DNA of 64,000 nt from assembly GCA_029844215.1 (NCBI GenBank), contig CM056718.1:165467396-165531395 (forward strand), written 5' to 3'. The position numbers and the translations under genes are program-made. Numbering within the stretch: the first letter of the stretch is position 1; each line of letters starts with the position of its first letter. The notes beneath the pieces were generated by a model that saw nothing but the letters and a program-made list of their open reading frames with translations, made no database searches and had not been told where the DNA came from. Origin of the DNA: Przewalskia tangutica. Lineage: Eukaryota > Streptophyta > Magnoliopsida > Solanales > Solanaceae. Of this stretch, positions 21,301-31,980 are shown piece after piece.

Positions 21301-23830
21301 TACTGCCATTTCCTAGGCAGTCATCACTTCGTGAACAAGTAGCAATAGAATCCTCCATCTTTTGATTAGCAGCAGAATCATGCTCCTCTTTTGTGATAGC
21401 CTCTCCTAGTCGCTCGGAAGAATCTACCTGGACAGTAGTCTCAGCAACAGAATCAGAACAAGTAGTTTCGACAGATTTTGTGTCCTCTTCACGCACCTCA
21501 CTATCTTGTTCATTTGACAAGATAGTATGATCTTGGAGATCAGCATCATCCATTGACCTCACTCCTATTTTCTGTTGTGGAGTTGAAGGAGCTGGATATT
21601 TATCGTAGCAGGGTGGTGATTCTTTTTGGTTTTCCACCACTGAGGTCAAAGGTTCAGCTTCATTAGTATTCTCATTATCTGCTTCTCGCTTTACTGGTTG
21701 GAGCTCTAGCATGGACAAAATTGATTCTTTAACCGGCTTAAGTGACTCAGAGTCATTCTGTCCTCCAGAATGAAATGCCTGTTCCAACTAATAAAAGTAA
21801 GATTTTCCTCTATATACGATATGCTTAACAGTCTAAAAGAACATATGTAACCCAGTGAAGTTTAGGAAAAAACCCTGTGAACTACATGCTGCCATATATT
21901 TCTCAGTTTATCATCTGATAATGGTTTCTGGAGGAACTCTACTGCACCAAGCTGCAAAACTCCAACAACAAAAAACATTGGCATTATTCAATAATATTTC
22001 ACTTAATTACAAAAAAAGAGAAGCATCAAATGAAAATTGAGCCCCGAGATCTCACCGCTATACACTTCATCATGGTGCTAATAGACTGAGTATTTGACAC
22101 CACTGGAAAAGGGATGGATAAAGAAGTTGTATCAGAAATATTATTTTACTTAGCAAGCAAGATTTCCAAGTTCTATTGCTTCTATGAAGTTTTATTTTGT
22201 GCTTTTCACAATATGGTTTTATGAATCTAGAATCACTTCAACAACAAAAGTAAAGAAAGATTAAAAAAAAAGGGAATGAAGTTAACAATAGATCTAACTT
22301 AATAAAGCAAGTATCATTTCCAATAATAAGATTTAGGACAAAGATATAACGTCACTTATAACAGTTGGCAACTTTAGGAGTTTAGCATTTCCGAGTATGC
22401 CTCTAATTACAATACAGAAGCACTTACTTATAGTCGGCAGATCTTTAGCACTTCCTAGAAATTTGAGACCCCCATCGCTGTTGCCAGCACTTACCTGCTG
22501 ACAATTAACAGGCACATTCATAAATAGTAAAAAGAATATCGGCCTTAATTGGTTGACTTTTTGGTAGTTAACAAACCACTACAATGTGAGAATTGATTAG
22601 GAGAGCTATAGCTGTTTTAGTTGCAGCATATAATAGCTTACTTCCCTTTGTCCTCATGACACAAAGGTAATATCACAATAAAAGCTCAATTTTCTACCTG
22701 AAAACAATATAAAATTGAAAGGTAAAACTTCATAGTGGAGCAAAAAAAAGAAAATACCAGTACCTCTACAATAGCAACATGGAATACTTCCAACTTGCTT
22801 GAGATTGCAGACAAAGCTTCATTCTCGTTGCAGAACGTGTAAACTGCAAGGACATGAATGATTTTGTCACACGTATGAAGACGAACTTTCAGGAAGATTC
22901 AACAAAAGAAGCATTGCACCAGATACAACATTCCAAACATGATCCAGTTCATATCGTTAAAATCTTTGATCAGATCAATTGGAGCATCACAACAAAAATG
23001 AGTGCCAGCAGATTTATACTGGGTAGTGGGGTGTCTTACCTATCACGAGGGAGGCAAACGTCCCAAGATACGGATAGCAATCCCCACGAATTTTAAAAGC
23101 AGAATTATCCAAGGCCATAAATAGGACGAGGATTCAATGAGTTGTTGCAAGTTAATTCAGAAATGAAAGAAGCGTACTGAAAGCATTTGTTACTACTTAA
23201 CTTTTTATAGTTTGGTATTTCACCGGTTGCAAAACTAGTACAGTATACTATAATAGGTAACTCTATTAGCTGTCTCTTTTAGAATTTAATGAAAAAAGAA
23301 CTAAGCAAATCAATTGTTCTTCCCATTATTCAGAGTATTCTGTGGAAATTATAAATGCTTTGGTCATATGAAGGAACTACTATAACTCCTCTAACTAGAA
23401 TCAACAGATATAGATTGGACTTGCAGGGATCATAAATGGAAATTTTGAAACAAAATGCTAGTATTCATTTCCATCAAAAGATAGAGAGAGTACCAAGCAC
23501 AAAGCCCCTTAATGCTCTTAACCTCAAAATAGAAAGATGGATAACTAAATTAACTATAGATCACAGTATTTAGCCTCCTTTGGCAATGACTGCAAAAGCA
23601 GTTTGATGTCAAGTCTATAAAGCTTGAAGGGGAGATCAAAAAGAAAAAAGGCCAAGGAATGCAAAATTAAGTTGGAAAAAAAAGATTGAAATGATGTTAC
23701 CTATATAGTCCATTTGCTCAAGCCTTGATCTCATCTCATAGGCAGCATTTTGGTCTTGATCAAGAAGAAGGACTCTAAGTCCTTTTGGGAAATCTTTCCA
23801 CCCCAATAATTCATTCTCAGTGCAAACCAT
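18349..23830 (-). CDS. APRR2: APRR2-like pseudo-response regulator with GARP (GLK-type) domain; 11 exons
   Basis: Exons, high to low: 23830-23701, 22843-22764, 22494-22428, 22102-22056, 21951-21874, 21778-21221, 20401-20261, 19834-19559, 19441-19373, 19233-19156, 18516-18349. They join to 1,692 bp (563 residues) without a stop. Residues 1-134 form a pseudo-receiver (KGLRVLLLDQDQNAA; VAIVEV, with Glu where true receivers have the phosphorylated Asp; EFLQKPLSDDKLRNIW). Exon 6 is a long acidic, Ser-rich linker ending in a basic KKKMK. Exon 7 is the GARP DNA-binding domain (VDWTPELHKKF, EGLTRHNIASHLQ), completed by KFRMQRR in exon 8. The C-terminal part is Pro/Trp-rich. It is a nuclear transcription factor; family members affect chloroplast development and fruit pigment. 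The ATG giving MVCTENEL matches the family start. The intron 5 donor (GTTTTT) is weak. Confidence 0.92.
18671..18979 (-). mobile_element. Complete TRIM (miniature LTR retrotransposon) in APRR2 intron 10
   Basis: Two direct repeats of about 108 bp (18,671-18,777 and 18,870-18,979) begin TGTAAAGAATG and end CTCTTAACA on the + strand. Read on the minus strand, the right repeat is followed at once by TGGTATCAGAG (complement of 18,859-18,869). This is the primer-binding site for initiator methionine tRNA. A GCGGGGGAG polypurine tract precedes the other repeat. Flanks AGCAT and AGCAC are a near-perfect 5-bp target duplication. The internal part is only about 90 bp and has no genes, which fits a TRIM mobilised in trans. 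It is in the same direction as APRR2. Confidence 0.88.
20443..20552 (-). mobile_element. Short Au-type SINE in APRR2 intron 6
   Basis: A 110-bp body containing GTGCACTAAGCTCCCGCTAT and GGGGTCCGGGGAAGGGCCGG belongs to a widespread plant SINE type, represented again at 24,078. It is flanked by a perfect 17-bp duplication, TTTACTCCCACAAATAA (20,426-20,442 and 20,553-20,569). Its left duplication begins only about 25 bp upstream of the exon 7 splice acceptor on the transcribed strand. Orientation is inferred from the second, more complete copy. Confidence 0.82.
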
Positions 23831-24077
23831 TTCTGAATTGGCATCCTTTTCAGGCACCCAAAAAGCCTCTAATTATGATGGTCACTTCTCATCATATCTT
23901 ATCTACCTTCAGACACCAAAAGCTGTAGACTTTTTAATTAGTAGATGCACTGACAAGAATTCTTGAAAACCACTTATCAAGAAATTAATAATAAAAAAGA
24001 ATCCTTAGAAATCCATTCTTACACCCAATAGCAACCATGATTCAGATTGCAGACTATGCTATTAGAAAGAAGACATA
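23831..24077 (-). promoter_or_regulatory. Immediate upstream region of APRR2
   Basis: This is the 5' flank of the APRR2 reading frame. An in-frame ATG lies ten codons upstream of the chosen start (MPEKDANSE before MVCT), but the family begins at the second Met. I see no TATA box or other element that I can place with confidence. A 5' UTR intron cannot be ruled out. Confidence 0.35.
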
Positions 24078-24235
24078 GAGGGCAGCCGGTGCACTAAGCT
24101 TTCGCTATGCGCGGAGTCCAGGAAGAGTCAGACCACGAGAGTCTATTGTACGCAACCCTACCTCACCTTCCTGCGAGAGGCTGTTTTCAGACTTAACACA
24201 TGACGTCCTGGTCACATGACAACACCTTTATTGAG
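24078..24235 (-). mobile_element. Au-type SINE upstream of APRR2
   Basis: It begins with the same GTGCACTAAGCT block and GCTATGCGCGGAGTCC as the intron 6 copy. It extends through TCTATTGTACGCAACCCTAC to GACGTCCTGGTCACATGACA at the end. In reverse complement, this last part is the tRNA-like 5' end of the SINE. Imperfect GACATA flanks (about 24,069 and 24,235) may be a decayed target duplication. It lies about 250 bp upstream of the APRR2 start, on the same strand as the gene. Confidence 0.65.
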
Positions 24236-25233
24236 GACATAAAACAATAAAAACACAAAATACCGTGTGAGATAGATCTTCAAACGTCACAATCCCAAGA
24301 CAAATTACTTGATCAAGAAAAGGAAATTAAATAATTGGACCTTATATGCATATTATTGAATAGCAGAGAATTGGGGGGAAATCTCCATTTTATCTTACCC
24401 CTTGATGCATGGTGGATATATACTACTCCTAATGCATGTAAAATAAAAAAGAAGCAATAATATAATCAGGAGTAGTTATATACATTCTTAGTACCTTAGG
24501 GAAGTGAAAAGGAAAGTGTAGTATTGTTGTATGTTTCTTGAATTGGATGTTTTATTGATTGTATCTACAGACTATCTATCTAGCTGGAAACTGGACACGG
24601 AGAGAGAGAGAGACAGTAAGAATGAAAAAGAGAGAAATTAAGCAGTATATATATATATATATCTTACGTCAAACTATTTACGGAGATAGTAATATCGATC
24701 TCATAACACTATTATCAGTAAATTGCGTGATATGTCTGAATGACCAGAGTTTGAGAACAGAACAATTGATATTACCTATAAATCCTATCTCAAAAAAATA
24801 AAAGTACTTTCATCAGAATCCAAACCCACGCACCAGGGTAACAGCTGAATTTTAAGTTAATATTCATTCAAGAAGAAACAAAGGAGAAGGGCCGCGGGGA
24901 TTTAAGTGTAGTTGCCCGACTTCCTGAACCGTTGTTATCTGCTGCTCCGTACCACATTATATGCAATTAGCTAACTCGCCATTGGTCAATGAGTTTATAA
25001 TTTATTAATGCGTGTCTTAATTTGCCAAAATGTTTGTAACACTAAATTTCTACATTTATTTTTTCATAATAGTAAAGTTACTGAATTAACTATTTTTTTA
25101 TAATAATTAAAGTTAAAAAATTTATTAACAGTAAAGTTACTAAATTATGTATATTGTCCAAAATATAAAATTCACTAGAAAGTTAAATTTTCGGCACCAA
25201 AAAATGATCATTATTTTGCAACTGTGTACATGT
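24236..25233. other. Distal upstream region of APRR2, no gene seen
   Basis: AT-rich sequence with a short GA run (24,601-24,613) and a TA dinucleotide microsatellite at about 24,645-24,662. No coding region, RNA gene or complete transposon is visible before the Copia LTR at 25,234. Confidence 0.5.
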
Positions 25234-26009
25234 TGTTAGTGCCAATCTAGACCTTCAATGTATAAACCACAATAATATACAAATAACTCAAGTAAATTGA
25301 AATCGACAACACTAAAATTCAGCAAAAGTATGAACAAATACTGACTTGTTTGTAGATAGAGGTCTGTTCGACGCAGTGTCCTAAGACAAAAATTCGTCCC
25401 CGCTTGTGCTGCAGTTTAACGAACGTCTGTGTCCTAAGACAGAAATTCGCCATCGCTTGTGCTGCAGTTTAACGGACGTCTGCCTTGAGGATACAACTAT
25501 ATGAGTGATAGTTCTAGCACAAGAACTTTACTTCTGGCGACGAATCTACTTTATGTGTTCTTCAGAAATTTTTTGAAGAGGAAGAAGAAGCAACATGGAT
25601 CATCAAATGATTTGATTCTTAAATCAGAAGATTAGATGTTGTTGATTGTATTGGCTACCTTAAACAAGTGATCTACATGATTTATATAGCATGAATTTCG
25701 ACCAGATGCAGCCATTAGTCCAAAGGTTATGATTCTATGTGAAGAGATGCAACTTTTGGTTCAAAATTGAAAAATCCCGTCGAAGGCACCGCGGTCATTG
25801 GCACTGGCACCGCAACCCTAATTCAATTTTTCTTTTCAGTGACTTACTGCCATCCAGGCACCGCGATCCCTCCACAAGGCACCTAGGTGCTAATTCGACA
25901 AAAATTCCAGTGACTTACTGGAAAGCAGGCACCGCGGCCCTTCGGCCTAGATTCCAAAAAATGGATTTTAATCACTTGTTTTCTTCTTCAATCCACACAA
26001 GTTTCAACA
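25234..26009 (-). repeat. 3' LTR of the Copia element
   Basis: 776 bp. It matches the right LTR along its whole length. One 60-bp stretch (GTCCTAAGACAGAAATTCG and the bases after it, about 25,378-25,477) is present twice here but once in the right LTR, which explains most of the length difference. An open frame inside (25,739-26,152) is shared with the other LTR and is not a gene. Confidence 0.85.
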
Positions 26010-26878
26010 ATACCCCACATTTTCTATTCACACATCCAACAATACCCCACACGTGGATAGAAAATAAGATAAAAGGAACTTATCATTATTTCTGTCAAAC
26101 GAGATATGACATGCATAAAAAAATGTGTCTTTTGGACTTGAACCTTTCGTAGTGAATATCTATCGGGTCTACTTGTGAAATAGTGAATGAAGTGCCTTGA
26201 ACTATTCATGTTTTGTTGTAAATCGAGACAACAAGTATCACACATATCATATCAACATATTTCAATTCTTACGGTTGTGTTCTTTTCGGTCATGAACAAC
26301 TCCGTTCTTCATGAGAATTTTTAGAGAACGTAGCCAGTTCTCCCAGATGCAACCCCACATCAATCTCACATAGGTAATATTAATCAAGAATAGTCCGTAC
26401 TCCGTACTATCCCACCATAATGGCTATTAATATTATTAAGAACAAAGTTCAGCCCTTTAACGTCAGCAGATTAACACACTATCACACCACAAGAATGAAC
26501 ATATGTGTGTTTTATGCTCCTTGAGTCTTCCCCAGCTAGTTTGCCTATTGAACCTAAACCATGAGATCTCCAATGATGATAGGTTAGGTTTCCACCAGTT
26601 CACAACTCATTTTATTGGCTTTAAGCCCATTCCCCTCGATGTAAATACGACTTTCTCTCTTGTTAGTCCTTTTGTCAAAGGATCCGCTATATTGTCCTTT
26701 GACTTCACATAATCAATGAAAATAATTCCATTCTTCAGCAAGCTTGTATTGTATTATGACGTCGCCTTATATGTCTTGATTTACCATTATATATTTGATT
26801 GTTTGCCCTCGTCAGGGCAACCATACTATCACAATGTATGCAAATGACGGTCATTGGCTTTGTCCACAACGGAATACC
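26010..26878 (-). other. Copia 3' end between RNase H and 3' LTR
   Basis: This part reads as the decayed end of the RNase H reading frame down to about 26,600 and then non-coding leader to the polypurine tract. At 26,033-26,051 a second copy of the ACCCCACA motif adjoins a CATCCAACA word resembling the LTR border. It is a small partial duplication of the polypurine tract and LTR edge. Confidence 0.5.
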
Positions 26879-28756
26879 TTATAGGAAGTTTCTTAGCCAT
26901 TCTGCCTCTTCGGAAGCTTTATCCAAGGCTACAAACTCTGCTTTCATAGTTGATCTCATATTTACCATTTGCTTTGATGATTGCCATAACACCGACGCTT
27001 CACCAAGTGTAAATACATACCCACTTGTGGACTTACTTTCTGAATGGTTGGAAATCCAATTAGCATCACAATATCCCTCTAAAACGGGAGGATGTTTTGT
27101 ATAATGCAACTCATAGTTCATTGTATGCTTTAGATATCATAGTGCCCTTATTAGCGCTACCCAATGATCATTTTCAGGATTATGTGAGTATCGACTAAGT
27201 CGACTCATTGTGTATGCTAAATCCGGTCTCGTACAATTCATTATGTACATCAAGCTTTCAAGAACTTGTGTATACTCCAATTGAGACACAATTTCACCTT
27301 CATTCTTCTTAAGGTGACAAACGGGATTAAATGGCGTAACTACCGATCTATCATCATAGTGTCCAAATTTTCTAAGGACCTTCTCAACATAGTGGGATTG
27401 AGTTAGTATATAACCCTCAGAATTCCTTTGGATTCTAATACCAAGAATGACATCCGTTATTCTCATATCTTTCATATCGAAAGCGGCATGCAACATCTTC
27501 TTAATTTGGTTAATGACATCTTTATCTGTTTCCATAATTAGCATATCATCCACATATAAGCATATAATGACACATGCATTCTTATATTCCTTAATGTACA
27601 CACATTTGTCACAACTGTGAAAACCATTTGATAATAATGTATTATCAAACTTCTCATGTCATTGTTTTGGCGCTTGTTTAAGTCCATATAACGACTTGAC
27701 CAACTTACAGACTTTCTTCTCTTGAAATTTCACAACAAACCCTTCGGGTTGTTCCATATAGATTTTTTCATCTAATTCATCATTCAAAAATGCAGTCTTC
27801 ACATGCATTTGGTGAATTTCCAAATTATGAATCGATGCTATCACAATTAGCGTTCTTATAGACGTAATTCTCGTCACTGGTGAGTATGTATCAAATAAAT
27901 CCACACCTTCTTTTTGTCGGAGTCCTTTGGCTACTATCCGAGCTTTGTATTTCTCTATAGTACCATCAGGTCTTAACATTCATTTAAAAATCCATTTATG
28001 GCCTATTGGTTTTTGTCCCGGAGGAAGATCAACCAATATCTATGTATTATTTTGTATAATGAATTCTACTTCACTTTGGATGACCTCATTCCAATAAGGT
28101 GCTTCAGATGATTCCATTGCAGCCCTATACATTTTGAGGTTCTCCTTCCACAAAAAAGGTCATAAAGTCTAGTCCAAAATTTTTGGCAATTTTCCCACGT
28201 TTACTTCTTCTTATTTCAGAATTACTTTCTTCAATGGAAGAAGTAAGATTCTCAACATTTAGAGTGTCTTAGTTTGACTCATTTTGAGGCGGTGTCCTCT
28301 TCTTATAATTATGAACATTTTTATCCTTGTATTTATAAGGAAATATATCCTCAACAAATTCTGTTTTCGCAGATTTCATTAGTGTGTTCTTGTGAATACC
28401 TTCAACATCAGAATGATACACCAAAAACTTATACGCTGCACTATTATTGTCAAGACCAACATAAATGCAATCCACTGTTTTTGGTCCAAGTTTAGTTCTC
28501 TTTGGTAAAGGAACTTGAACTTTTGCTAGGCAATCCCACAATTTCATCCTTTTGAAAGTCACCAGTTTTCCATTCCACAATTCGTATGGAGATTGATCAC
28601 TTTTCTTTTGAGGAATTCTATTCAATATCATATTTACAGTAATTAATGTCTCACCCCATAGACTAAGAGGTGCACCCGAACTAATCAACATTGAATTTAT
28701 CATATTCTTCAATGTTCTATTCTTTCGTTCGACAACTCCATTTTATTGTGGAGTAT
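26879..28756 (-). pseudogene. Copia pol, 3' part: integrase C-end, reverse transcriptase, RNase H
   Basis: Minus-strand frames encode the integrase C-terminal part (28,712-28,269: STPQ-type entry, PYELWNGK), reverse transcriptase (27,979-27,659: HVKTAFLNDELDEKIYMEQP and KSLYGLKQAP; 27,601-27,137: ICLYVDDMLIM with the catalytic YVDD), and RNase H (27,121-26,879: GYCDANWISN, STSGYVF). In-frame stops lie between the pieces, for example after LKQAPKQ. This is the downstream half of the polyprotein that the nested Gypsy separated from its upstream half. Confidence 0.85.
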
Positions 28757-30194
28757 TGATGCGCGTTAAGATGCACACACTTTTAAACGCAAGTGCACGT
28801 TATCGTATCAAGTAGTATAGTCTTAGATAAGACCGAATATCGTCCTCTAGGATTAGGGTTCAAGTACCAACTATCTATTTTCTAGTATCTATTTGGTGAA
28901 TTAATGATTGATTGTTTTGTTTATAACTAAGAATTATTAAAGACAAGTAAATATAAAGAATTACTTCAGATGTGATGAGAATAGGGCTTCTATGTATCCT
29001 CACTATCCGCTTATGCTACTTACTAATGCATTACTTATGGTATTCTTCTTTTGGAGAAAGCAGTTTTACGAAATCGTTTTATACTCCCGTTAGGTTATAT
29101 AAACACTCAACCCAGTGATTGTTCCTTACCTACCTTTCGGTGATAAGGGTAACTCTATAGGAGGATTAAGAACAAAACCTAGTTGATCGTCACGCACAAT
29201 GCGCAAAATTAGGGTTGTTAAGCCTCTCATCAACGCTTACAAAACTAATTGAGGTATTTTCATCCCCAATTCAAGTGCATCACCCAACTTACAAAGATAT
29301 TCACAATCCCCTTTTCGTAACTGATTAGAAATCATATAGTGATAACTAGTTGTCAATTAGCTACCAAGAATTCAACTCAATTATTGGATAGATCTCTCAA
29401 TAAAAAAAAAACCATAAGCATGGATTAATTTATAACATAAGTTTCAAGAAGTTCAACATAGAAAGCCCTATAGGAGAATTAGTTCCTAGCCATAAAGATG
29501 ACAAGAACTAATTCCAAGTTCATCATGCAAAAACTGAATTAAAGAAAAGAAAAAGGAAAGAAATTACTAAGTTTAGGTCTCCAATCTCCTAGCAAGAAAA
29601 TCTTGTGTTGTCAAGAAAGGGGAACCCTCAAAAACTGCCTAGGGTTCTCCTTATATAGGTTTAAAAACGCCTCATTCTTTTCCCTGCAGGCCTGGCCCAA
29701 AAATCCGTCAAAAGACCTAATGTTTCGCCGCGTTCGCAGATAAGCGCCGCTCCAAGTTCTCGCAATCCGTCGGTGTTTTGGCGCCGCGCCTCGCTATCTC
29801 GCACCGAGGGCTCGCGCGTTGAATCTTCTGTAGCTCTCGGATGTTTAGCGTCGCGTCTCGCTTCGTCTTCGAGGCGCGGGCTGAAGTTTCGCCTCTTCGA
29901 TGGGAGCCGCTGTTCTAGCCGCGCGCTGGATCTTCGCGCTTTCGAATGATGGGCGCGCGCCGCTTCGATTGCAGGAGGCGCTGGTCCGATTTTACCCTTG
30001 TTCGCCACTTTCTCTGCTTTCATCTCCGACATCTCCTCTTTGCCTCTTTTTGCTCCTTTTTCGCCATTTGGCCATTTCAACCACTTTGACTCAATAGAAA
30101 GAAAAACTATCCTAATACGACACTTATATGTGCAAAATGGGACAAAAGACTAACTAAAACAGACTCAAAAGGTGTATACAAAATACACCGATCA
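28757..30194 (-). repeat. 3' LTR of the nested Gypsy
   Basis: 1,438 bp, TGATGCGCG...ACCGATCA on the + strand. It is near-identical to the right LTR over most of its length, but differs by many one- to three-base indels and by a heavily scrambled GC-rich block at 29,690-30,000. On the minus strand a TATA-like CTATATAAGG lies at about 29,650-29,660. Confidence 0.9.
29650..29660 (-). promoter_or_regulatory. Putative LTR TATA box
   Basis: Minus-strand CTATATAAGG. The same motif occurs at the matching place in the other LTR (about 36,937-36,946) and, in different form, in the solo LTR near 1,800. Its position in the middle of the LTR, downstream of the GC-rich block, is where a Gypsy promoter is expected. 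Confidence 0.5.
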
Positions 30195-31980
30195 AATACC
30201 CTCAAACTTAACCTTTGCTCGCCATCGAGCAAAGATTGATAGAAATAAAATAACAAGACTCAAAGAACGAAAAATAAAAGACTCACATTAATCACTTTTC
30301 TGCATAAATGTTAACTAGAAAAACATGAAGGTTAATGTAATAATCTGAGAACATATAGCATGAAATTTTCAAAGACACTAAACAAATGAAGCTAAATATT
30401 TCGCAAACTCATATTCATCATGCTTAATGGAAGTCAATATACTAAATCATGCATATAAATTCAAGAATTCCCATGGCATGCTTACTTGCTATTCTCCACT
30501 AATTCTGGATATGCATAAAAGAGATCTTCGAGACTTTGAGGTTGTAATGTAGCTTAGGTAGGGGTTGGTAAAGATAGGCATTTAGGCTCATTTTTCTGCA
30601 CCATAAGCTCTTTGGCTTTTCAATTTTTCCTTTTTCTTTTGATTCTTTCCTTCACTTCAATTCTATCCTTCCCTCTTTGTTTTGGGAGAGTGAAGTGTAT
30701 TATACAAATAGGCACCCCCAAACTTAGGCTTTTGCCTCTTTCTTATTACTTTTCCATTGGGTGCATCAAACTTGTTCACTTTTTGTTTCTTCTTTTAACA
30801 CAATGTACTCCACTATTTCATATTTTCACTTATGGCACAATTTTGTGGGAATATAGAGTGTCAAAGAAGAAGTTTCAAATTTAGGCTCGATAATGACTCG
30901 GGATATTTTTAAAGTCCAGGATAGAAAAGAATGGTAAGAATTGGCTATCAAAGAAATGCCTGAGTCATCTCCCTAACATGCATATCCTAACTATTTCACC
31001 TCAAATAGCAAGCACTCATAACACATAAGCATTTATCATTTAGCATGCATAACTTAAGCAAGAAACTCCAAATAGACAGATTCTGTGAGCTTTTGGTATA
31101 TCTAACCTAAGTGTTTAGATAGTTGCTTCAATTCCTTTACATTATTCCACCTTACATCACTAGGTGTTTCTAGCAACTACAGCATACATGATCTTTGACA
31201 GGCAATTATGACTCAAGAAAGAAAAATTTTTGGTGACTCAAAATAAACATAAAACAAATAAAAAGATTTAAATAAAACATAACATGACACACAAATAAAA
31301 ACTAAAACACAAAAACACACCCCCAAACTTAAATCACACATTGTCCCCAATGTTTGTAGACTCAAATACAGTAAAGAAAATAACACTTACAAACTTTGGT
31401 TAAAATGGTGGTGGTGGCGGTGGGTAATTCTTTGAATTCCGTGAGGGGAGGAGTATTCTTGATGTTTTGATTTGGCGATAGGGCCTTCGGATCAGGGTAT
31501 CCTCCAGACTCATCGTTTCCGTTGTGGCGCTGCCCTCGCAAATGGAAGCCGCGCGCCAAGCTTCTGGGTGCCTTCTGATCATTTGGCGATTTTTCTGGAT
31601 ATCCTTGGCTTCCACCTGTCAACACAAAGATGCATAATACCGAACCCAAGACCGTGAGACTGATCAAGACAAAATAAAATAAACTAAAAAAAAAAGTTGA
31701 AATAACATAATTAAAACATTGGGTTGCCTCCCAACTAGCGCTGTCTTTACCGTCTTTTAGCCGGACGCAAGTTCCTTATTATTTTAAGGATTGAGAAGTT
31801 ACCAAGTTCATGTATTCCATTTCATTGATCGTAGGTTTTAACCTCTGTCCGCTTACTTTAGGCGCTCCTCTCTCCTTTTATTTCAATTGCTCGCATGGGA
31901 ATACTCTTACTACCGTATGGTCCTCGCCCAACGTGATTTTAACTTGCCTCGAAACAATCTTAACCTTGAGTTGAATAGCA
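30195..31980 (-). other. Gypsy spacer between pol and 3' LTR with repeated PPT-like motifs
   Basis: No conserved domain is visible. On the minus strand, variants of TTAAGTTTGGGG or TTAAGTTTGAGGG occur at about 31,319-31,330, 30,713-30,725 and 30,198-30,209. The last adjoins the LTR and serves as the polypurine tract. An open frame at 31,667-31,362 begins with a hydrophobic stretch (TVLGSVLCIFVLTGG). I would not call it a gene, since it is unsupported and sits where some Athila elements carry an extra reading frame. Confidence 0.5.

Noticed and set aside
29661..30097. Alanine/arginine-rich open frames in the GC-rich LTR blocks (also 36,938-37,412 and 1,416-1,773)
   Set aside because: They lie inside LTRs, differ between the two LTRs of one element, and come from GCG-type low-complexity sequence.
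31362..31667. Envelope-like extra reading frame of the Gypsy
   Set aside because: The position is right and the start is hydrophobic, but only about 100 codons are open and nothing conserved is recognisable.
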